NCBI GenBank assembly: GCA_002298145.1
Contig: DBMP01000021.1
Coordinates: 1 to 64,000, forward strand
Source of the DNA: Spartobacteria bacterium UBA695
GTDB lineage: Bacteria; Verrucomicrobiota; Verrucomicrobiia; Chthoniobacterales; Chthoniobacteraceae
DNA: 64,000 nucleotides
Reading direction: 5' to 3'
In this document: one piece after another, positions 58,463 to 64,000 of the stretch
How the letters are laid out: every line of letters starts with the position of its first letter
Position numbering within the stretch: the stretch's first letter is position 1
The notes under the pieces: generated by a model
What the model saw: only the letters and a program-made list of their open reading frames with translations
Told to the model about the DNA's origin: nothing
Database searches by the model: none
Translations under genes and position numbers: made by a program

Positions 58463-58598
58463 GCACCCAAAGCATCGCGGGCGGAGCGCGGCCCGGTCTT
58501 GCCCCGGGCGGTGGGCCCGGGCGCGCTCGCCGCCTGTGCAAATCTTGCTGGTTTTTTGTGGAAAGCCTGGAAAAGATAGCCTAGTTGTCTTCCGTCCC

Positions 58599-60218
58599 GT
58601 GAACCACTCCTCCCGGATCTTTATCGCAGCCGTTACCCTGCTCATCGCCGGGTTTGCCTTCTTTTTCCAGCTTGGCCACTACTCCCTCTGGGACGACGAA
58701 GCGGACACCGCCATCCATGCCAAGGGAATCCTGGCCACGGGGGATACAAGCACCATCGTGGGGCACAATTTCTACGCCTACCGCAACGGCGTGACGCTCA
58801 AAAACCTGCGCGACCGCGTGACCCCGCCCTTGAGCTCCTACCTGGCCGCCGGGGCGATCGCTCTTTTTGGCGACAGCCCGGCTGCGGTCCGCTTCCCCTT
58901 CGCCCTCTTTGGCCTGGCCACCGTGGCCCTGATGCTCTGGTGGCTCCACAAGGACGACGCCAGCCGAACGATGTGGCTGCTGGCGTGCATCGGCATCCTC
59001 TGCAACGTCTCGCTCTTCCTCTTCTCGCGCAACTGCCGCTACTACGGCCCCGTCCTTTTCACCAGCACCGCCCTGGCCTACCTCTACCTCCACTGGCGGG
59101 GGACGGCCTGGCAACGCCTCCTGTGGGTCCTGGCGTCCCTGGTGCTACTGGCTTCCAACTACATCAGCTTCATCGCCGTCTACCTCTGCCTGGTGGCCGA
59201 TGCCTTTGTTTTTGGCCGGGGGCGGCTCTCCTTTTCCAAAGCGGATTTTGCCTGGACCCTCCCGCCTGTGGCCGTCTTGGGCGGGGTGATCATCTCCATC
59301 TGGAACCCTCTTGCCACAGAGTTTGCCTCCAAGCGTGCCCCCTCTCCCCTTGGGGAAAAACTGACCCTCCTCTGGTGGAACCTGCGGGACACCAACGCCA
59401 ACGAATTTTACGCCGCCGGGATACTGCTGGTCGGGGCCGTCATCGCCTGGCGCATGAAGGACGTCTGGATGCGGCGGGCCATGCTGGCCTTTGCCGTGCT
59501 TTTAGTGGGCACCACGATTTTTTCCCCCCAGAGCATCCAGGATACCAACGCCGCCGACATCCGCTACTGCCTGCCGCTCATCCCCCTGGGGATCTTCATC
59601 GGCGCCCGCACCCTGGCCTTCCTGGGGGCCAACATGCCCGGGCAGATCCTCATGCTCGGCGCGGCGGTCTTCTTCACCAACGTCCTCAACGGCGGGATGT
59701 TCCTCTCAACCGGCTTCCATTCCGGCATTGTCCTCTTCTACCAGGAGCTATTCCGCAAACCCGAGGACCCGTATGCCGTCGCGTCGGCCTGGATCAACAG
59801 CCACCTCAACGAAGGCGAATCGATCTACGTCATGCCTTACTTCATGACCGGCCCGCTGATTTACCACGCCCCCAAGGCCGTTTACGCCTGGCAGCTCGAT
59901 CGGCCTGCCGAGGGGCAGTTTAAAGACCTCGCCCCCATCAACTTTGCCTACCAGGAAGACCCGGACTACCTCGTAGTCTTCGGGCCGGGCAACCTGCCCT
60001 TCATGAAGAAGAAGATCAGCGCCCGCAAGCAGGAGAAAAGCCGCTACATCCAGGTTGAGGCGCTGACTGCCTACGCCCAGGCCCTCTACCGGCCCGAAAT
60101 CTTCCAGCGCAACTTCGGCAAGGAACCAGGCGACGACGGTGCCTGGGGCATCATCATCTACAAGCGCGTGCCCCGCCTCTCGAACGAGGTCAAGGACAGC
60201 CTCATCGTACCCAAGTAG
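58599..60218 (+). CDS. Membrane glycosyltransferase, GT39/ArnT-like
   Basis: This is a 539-residue protein with about 10-12 hydrophobic segments. Just after the first helix there is WDDEADT, the acidic first-loop motif of GT-C enzymes that use polyprenyl-phosphate sugars. The C-terminal third is periplasmic and soluble. It should transfer a sugar to protein or lipid on the outer face of the inner membrane. I chose GTG 58599, directly before the first helix. Confidence 0.78.
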   Translation: MNHSSRIFIAAVTLLIAGFAFFFQLGHYSLWDDEADTAIHAKGILATGDTSTIVGHNFYAYRNGVTLKNLRDRVTPPLSSYLAAGAIALFGDSPAAVRFPFALFGLATVALMLWWLHKDDASRTMWLLACIGILCNVSLFLFSRNCRYYGPVLFTSTALAYLYLHWRGTAWQRLLWVLASLVLLASNYISFIAVYLCLVADAFVFGRGRLSFSKADFAWTLPPVAVLGGVIISIWNPLATEFASKRAPSPLGEKLTLLWWNLRDTNANEFYAAGILLVGAVIAWRMKDVWMRRAMLAFAVLLVGTTIFSPQSIQDTNAADIRYCLPLIPLGIFIGARTLAFLGANMPGQILMLGAAVFFTNVLNGGMFLSTGFHSGIVLFYQELFRKPEDPYAVASAWINSHLNEGESIYVMPYFMTGPLIYHAPKAVYAWQLDRPAEGQFKDLAPINFAYQEDPDYLVVFGPGNLPFMKKKISARKQEKSRYIQVEALTAYAQALYRPEIFQRNFGKEPGDDGAWGIIIYKRVPRLSNEVKDSLIVPK

Positions 60219-60256
60219 GGCCGTCGGCCAGACGGGAGAGCGGGAGGGGACCGCAG

Positions 60257-61033
60257 CTACGGGCGCTGCCAGTCCGGCTTATTTTCGTAAACCCAGCGGT
60301 AATAATCGCGCCGCTCCAGCAAAGCCGCCGCCGGTTCGTCCACGATCAGCGTGCAGACCGGGTGCATCTGGAGCGCCGAGGCGGGGCAGGAAGCACTCAC
60401 CGGGCCCTCGGCCATCGCCGCCACCGCCCGCGCCTTCTGCTCCCCGAACGCCAGCACCAGGCAGGCCTGGGCATCGAGGATCGTCCCCACGCCCATCGTA
60501 ATCACGTGCCGCGGCACCTCCTCAGGCGAGGCAAAGTGCAGCGCGTTGTCGGCCACCGTACGCGCCGTCAGCGTCTTAAGCCGGGTCCGCGAGGCCAGCG
60601 ACGAGCCCGGTTCGTTAAAGCCGATGTGCCCATCCGAACCGAGGCCCAGGAGCTGAAGATCGATCCCGCCCGCCTCGCGGATCGCCTCCTCATACTGCGC
60701 ACAGTGGCGGGCAATATCTGCCGACATGCCGTTGGGAATGTGCCAGCGAGCCACCTTAAAGCGCTCGAAAAGATGAGCCTGCATGAAGGCCGCGTAACTT
60801 TGCGGGTGCGTTCCGGGCAGCCCCACATACTCGTCCAGGTTAAAGGCCGTCGCCTGGGAAGGGTCGATTGCCCCCGCCTCGGCCATCGCGCAGAGCCTCT
60901 CGTAAAGTCGTAGTGGCGTCGATCCCGTGGCCAGCCCCAGCACACTCTCCGGTTTCACGCGCAGCTGCCGGGCGATGAGCGCGGCCGCTTCCAGGCTCGC
61001 TTCTTGTGCATCGGCTTTTATAATGATTTCCAT
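60257..61033 (-). CDS. nagB: Glucosamine-6-phosphate deaminase
   Basis: This is a 258-residue protein of the NagB family. LATGSTP binds phosphate, NLDEY (D67, E68) and GLGSDGHIGFNEPG carry the catalytic acids and histidine, and ARTVADNALHF follows. It converts glucosamine 6-phosphate to fructose 6-phosphate and ammonia. It is divergent from the release-factor-like gene, with 32 bp between starts. Confidence 0.93.
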   Translation of the reverse strand: MEIIIKADAQEASLEAAALIARQLRVKPESVLGLATGSTPLRLYERLCAMAEAGAIDPSQATAFNLDEYVGLPGTHPQSYAAFMQAHLFERFKVARWHIPNGMSADIARHCAQYEEAIREAGGIDLQLLGLGSDGHIGFNEPGSSLASRTRLKTLTARTVADNALHFASPEEVPRHVITMGVGTILDAQACLVLAFGEQKARAVAAMAEGPVSASCPASALQMHPVCTLIVDEPAAALLERRDYYRWVYENKPDWQRP

Positions 61034-61065
61034 AACCGTCCCCCCGTATTGAATTTCTTAAGATA

Positions 61066-61467
61066 ATGAACGCTTCCTCCACCTCCGGGGCAAATGAATT
61101 CGCCGCCCGCCTGGCACGCCTGGGCCTGCGGGCCGAGGATATTGAGGAAAATTTTGCCCGCTCCTCGGGGCCCGGCGGCCAGAACGTCAACAAAGTATCC
61201 ACCTCCGTCACCCTCCGGCACGGGCCGAGCGGCGTGGCGGTCACCGTACAGGATACCCGCTCCCAGGCCATGAACCGCCAGCTGGCGCGCCAGCGGCTCA
61301 TCGAAACCCTGGAGGAACAACTCCGCGAGCGCCGGGCCCAGGAGCGCTCCGAGCGGGAAAAAACCCGCCGCCGCAATCGCCCTCGCCCCTTCGGCGTCAA
61401 GCGGCGGATGGTCGACGCGAAAAAGAAGCGGGGCGCCGTGAAAAAACTGAGGGGGCGAGTGGAGTAA
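61066..61467 (+). CDS. Release-factor-like peptidyl-tRNA hydrolase (ArfB type)
   Basis: This is a 133-residue protein with the RF-1 domain: SSGPGGQNVNK puts the GGQ at 37-39. Only this domain is present, followed by a basic tail (RRRNRPRPFGVKRR) that can enter the mRNA channel of stalled ribosomes. The length and tail fit ArfB/YaeJ-like rescue factors, although the N-terminal stretch is slightly longer. Confidence 0.85.
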   Translation: MNASSTSGANEFAARLARLGLRAEDIEENFARSSGPGGQNVNKVSTSVTLRHGPSGVAVTVQDTRSQAMNRQLARQRLIETLEEQLRERRAQERSEREKTRRRNRPRPFGVKRRMVDAKKKRGAVKKLRGRVE

Positions 61468-61700
61468 CCGTTTAGTAAAAGGTTTTTAACGCTGGCCAAG
61501 TTTGACGGTCCATGAGGTCCTTTCAGCGTTGAAAAGCAGCTACAAGAGTTTGGGGCGGATGGATATTATACAGCCCGGTTGGAGGCATGGGGGAGAGGCA
61601 CATCAGCTCCAACGGGGATTCTATTAAATTACCTCATTGCATGCGGCGGGGATGGCTTATTATTTGACAGTTATTGAAGTCTTTTTAGTTTGCTTGAGGC

Positions 61701-62657
61701 ATGGCCCAACCTGTCTCCCCATTGATTTCAATCATCATCCCTGCATTCAATGAGGAAGGAAACTTGGCGACGGTTTTCGAGCGGGTTAACAAGATGATGG
61801 ATTGCGCGGCCGCCTACCGGTTCGAAGCCATCGTATTGGATAACGCCAGCGTCGACCGGACCTCCGAACTGGCCCTCGAATTTTGCCAGACCGATCCCCG
61901 CTGGAAATACCTGCGCTACTCCCGCAACTTTGGCGCGGAGGCTTCGCTGCTTGCCGGACTTGATCACGCCGAAGGCGATGCGGTAGTAAATCTTTTCTCG
62001 GACATGCAGGACCCCCCTGAACTCATCCCGACGATGATCCAGCTATGGAGGCAGGGCGCCGATGTGGTCTACGGAAGCCTAACCAAGCGCAGCGACGGGA
62101 ACTGGCTCAAGACACTAGGCGCCAAGATCGCGTACCTAATGATCTGCAACCTAAGCGACTGCAAGATCGTCCCCAACGCCACCGATTTTCGCCTCATGGA
62201 CCGGAAAGTAGTCCAGCAACTGCGCGCCCTGCGAGAGCCCGACCGCTACATGCGCGGCCTAGTCCACTGGGTTGGCTTCAAACAGGTTCCCCTTCCCTAC
62301 GAAAGAGCCCTGCGGACCAAGGGAAAGTCCACAGCCAACGTCTATTACTGCGTTAAATTTGCCCTGCACGCAGTGATCTGTTTTTCCAACAAACCGTTGA
62401 AAGTGGTAACCTTATTTGGATTGCTGATCACCTCGGTCTCCTTCGTCCTTAGCCTCACGTATGCCTTACTCTATTTTGCCCAGCCGAGTTTTTTGACAAA
62501 GGCCCCTCCCGGAGTAACGACGACATTCCTGCTCCTGCTCTTTATGATCGGCTCGAACGCCCTCATCTTGGGGATTATTGGAGAATACGTCGGGCGGATC
62601 TACAACCAGGGAAAAGGGCGGATGCCCTACATCGTGGACCAGAAGGTCAACATCTAG
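61701..62657 (+). CDS. Family 2 glycosyltransferase (DPM/GtrB-like)
   Basis: This is a 318-residue protein. The GT2 domain begins SIIIPAFNEEGNLATVFERV, with DNASVDRT, and has FSDMQDPPELI as the metal and acceptor part. Two C-terminal helices anchor it in the membrane. It probably attaches a sugar to undecaprenyl phosphate, supplying a GT-C enzyme or O-antigen pathway. A FAD-dependent protein gene follows after 107 bp. Confidence 0.87.
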   Translation: MAQPVSPLISIIIPAFNEEGNLATVFERVNKMMDCAAAYRFEAIVLDNASVDRTSELALEFCQTDPRWKYLRYSRNFGAEASLLAGLDHAEGDAVVNLFSDMQDPPELIPTMIQLWRQGADVVYGSLTKRSDGNWLKTLGAKIAYLMICNLSDCKIVPNATDFRLMDRKVVQQLRALREPDRYMRGLVHWVGFKQVPLPYERALRTKGKSTANVYYCVKFALHAVICFSNKPLKVVTLFGLLITSVSFVLSLTYALLYFAQPSFLTKAPPGVTTTFLLLLFMIGSNALILGIIGEYVGRIYNQGKGRMPYIVDQKVNI

Positions 62658-62764
62658 GGTCCCATCGCCTGGCCTTGGCTTTTCTTCTCACAGCCCCCCA
62701 AGGCCCCATCCGGGGGAAGCCATGATGTGGACTTTTTTGCCGACATCCATTAAACTTTGTGGAT

Positions 62765-64000
62765 ATGTCTAGTAGAAATATCGTGGTAGTCGTCGGCGCC
62801 GGGCCTGCGGGACTTGCTTGTGCAGCCGAACTCGTTGAAAAACGGTCCGATGTTTCTGTGACGGTAATCGAAAAAGATCAGGTCTATGTGGGGGGCATCG
62901 CCCGGACGGTGGAATACAAAGGCTTCCGATTCGACATCGGAGGGCACCGTTTTTTTAGCAAAAATAAGGAAATCAGCCAATGGTGGGCTGATCGCATGGG
63001 TAAGGAATTCATCTCCGTGAATCGGCTATCTCGTATTTTTTACCGGGGAGTGTTCTTTGATTACCCGCTTAAAGCCATGAATGCCCTTCTGGGGCTCGGC
63101 ATTGGGACAAGCATTCTTTGCATCCTGAGTTATCTCAAGAGCAAGGTATTGCCGGTCCGGCCTGAAAAGTCATTTCAAGATTGGGTCAGCAATCGTTTTG
63201 GAAAAAAGCTATTTTCGATTTTTTTCAAAACCTACACAGAGAAAGTCTGGGGGATGCCGTGTGAGCAGATCAGTGCTGATTGGGCCGCCCAGCGCATCAA
63301 AGGGCTTTCCCTTTCCGGTGCCATCTGGAACTCTCTTTTTCCCAAAAAGCCAAAAACCGGGGGCGAAGTGGTAAAAACGTTGATTGATCGCTTCCAATAT
63401 CCCCGCCTTGGCCCCGGCCAGATGTGGGAAAAGACCCGCGATGACATTCTCAACAAGGGAGGCGAGGTTTGGATGGGGCAAGAAGTCGTCAAGCTAACGC
63501 GCGAAGGTTGCAGGATCGTTTCCGTGACAACTCGCGACGCGCAAGGGCAGGAAAAGATTTTCGCTGGTGACGAATTTATTGTCACGATGCCTCTTCGGGA
63601 GACGATCTTGCGTATTTCCCCGCCGGTGGAGGACTCCGTTTTAATCGCGGCCCGCAACCTGACCTACCGCGATTTCCTGACTGTGGCCTTGATGATCCGA
63701 AAAACGGACCTTTTTGCGGACAACTGGATCTACGTTCACGATCCCTCCGTTCGCTTGGGCCGCATCCAAAACTTTAACAACTGGAGCCCCTCATTGATTC
63801 CCGAAAAAGAAGTTACCTGTTTGGGATTGGAATATTTTTGTTTCGAAGGAGACGACCTCTGGAACATGGCAGACGCAGATCTCATCGCCCTTGGCAAAAA
63901 GGAGGTGGAGCAGCTTGGTTTCGTCAAAAGCGGGGAGGTGTTTGATGGCGCCGTAGTCCGGATTCCCAAGGCCTATCCGGTTTATGGCCCAGGGTATCAG
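62765..64000 (+). CDS. FAD-dependent oxidoreductase (protoporphyrinogen oxidase/UGM-like), partial
   Basis: The frame opens at ATG 62765 and is open to the end of the window (412 codons, no stop). The start carries the dinucleotide-binding VVVVGAGPAGLACAAEL, then VIEKD and RFDIGGHRFFSK, as in amine-oxidase-type and UDP-galactopyranose-mutase-like proteins. The FAD site is complete; the C-terminus is missing only because of the window edge. Its place behind a GT2 gene suggests a role in glycan or lipid-linked sugar modification, but that is inference. Confidence 0.82.
   Translation, partial: MSSRNIVVVVGAGPAGLACAAELVEKRSDVSVTVIEKDQVYVGGIARTVEYKGFRFDIGGHRFFSKNKEISQWWADRMGKEFISVNRLSRIFYRGVFFDYPLKAMNALLGLGIGTSILCILSYLKSKVLPVRPEKSFQDWVSNRFGKKLFSIFFKTYTEKVWGMPCEQISADWAAQRIKGLSLSGAIWNSLFPKKPKTGGEVVKTLIDRFQYPRLGPGQMWEKTRDDILNKGGEVWMGQEVVKLTREGCRIVSVTTRDAQGQEKIFAGDEFIVTMPLRETILRISPPVEDSVLIAARNLTYRDFLTVALMIRKTDLFADNWIYVHDPSVRLGRIQNFNNWSPSLIPEKEVTCLGLEYFCFEGDDLWNMADADLIALGKKEVEQLGFVKSGEVFDGAVVRIPKAYPVYGPGYQ

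Noticed and set aside
61664..61692. Sigma-70 promoter before the GT2 gene
   Set aside because: A TTGACA is present, but no acceptable -10 sequence lies at 16-18 bases.

Overview
The window looks like a chromosomal segment of a Verrucomicrobiota bacterium. The lineage clues are a four-gene pseudopilin cassette of the kind I recall being named 'Verru_Chthon cassette' in TIGRFAMs, PEP-CTERM sorting tails on two proteins, several LacI-type regulators, and many carbohydrate-active enzymes. Nothing here fixes genus or species. The left third is visibly less GC-rich and more repetitive than the rest.

Region 1 (1-21052) reads as a genomic island. It ends at a 28-nt 3' fragment of a tRNA (probably tRNA-Gly) next to the 5' remnant of a tyrosine recombinase gene. 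An imperfect 73-bp direct repeat lies at position 1 and again beside the tRNA fragment. Inside are an APS kinase and a sulfotransferase (PAPS supply and use), a secreted protein with 34 heptad repeats of YadA-head type, and a 4152-residue secreted RHS/YD-repeat protein. The RHS protein carries 13 putative Ig modules and a C-terminal toxin tip, followed by an overlapping immunity gene. Downstream are decayed or displaced RHS tips, each with its own immunity-like gene. A roughly 50-bp repeat follows each of the three immunity-like genes.

Region 2 (21241-42303) is a carbohydrate cluster: GH130 phosphorylase, nitroreductase, heparinase II/III-like lyase, MFS transporter, LacI regulator, GH16, CE7-type esterase, 2-hydroxyacid dehydrogenase, a 1313-residue autotransporter-repeat/PEP-CTERM protein and the four-gene pseudopilin cassette. 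Six copies of a 15-bp interrupted palindrome (consensus TTCTATAGCTAGAAC) sit upstream of these transcription units, and I noticed none elsewhere in the window. I infer one LacI-type regulon linking polysaccharide breakdown to the surface and pseudopilin cassette. This is the strongest candidate for an undescribed system here.

Region 3 (41491-48869) holds a minus-strand operon (GntR regulator, DeoC, PPi-type phosphofructokinase, sugar isomerase), a second LacI gene and a GH94 phosphorylase with a perfect 9-1-9 palindrome in its promoter region.

Region 4 (48900-64000) is mostly housekeeping: NUDIX hydrolase, zinc alcohol dehydrogenase, a small H-box protein, UvrA, a small PEP-CTERM protein, a hairpin-rich intergenic segment, ScpA, a membrane-anchored hypothetical, a response regulator with a cysteine cluster coupled to a DUF4412-like exported protein, a GT39-like membrane glycosyltransferase, NagB, an ArfB-like release factor, a GT2 enzyme and the start of a FAD-dependent oxidoreductase cut by the window end.
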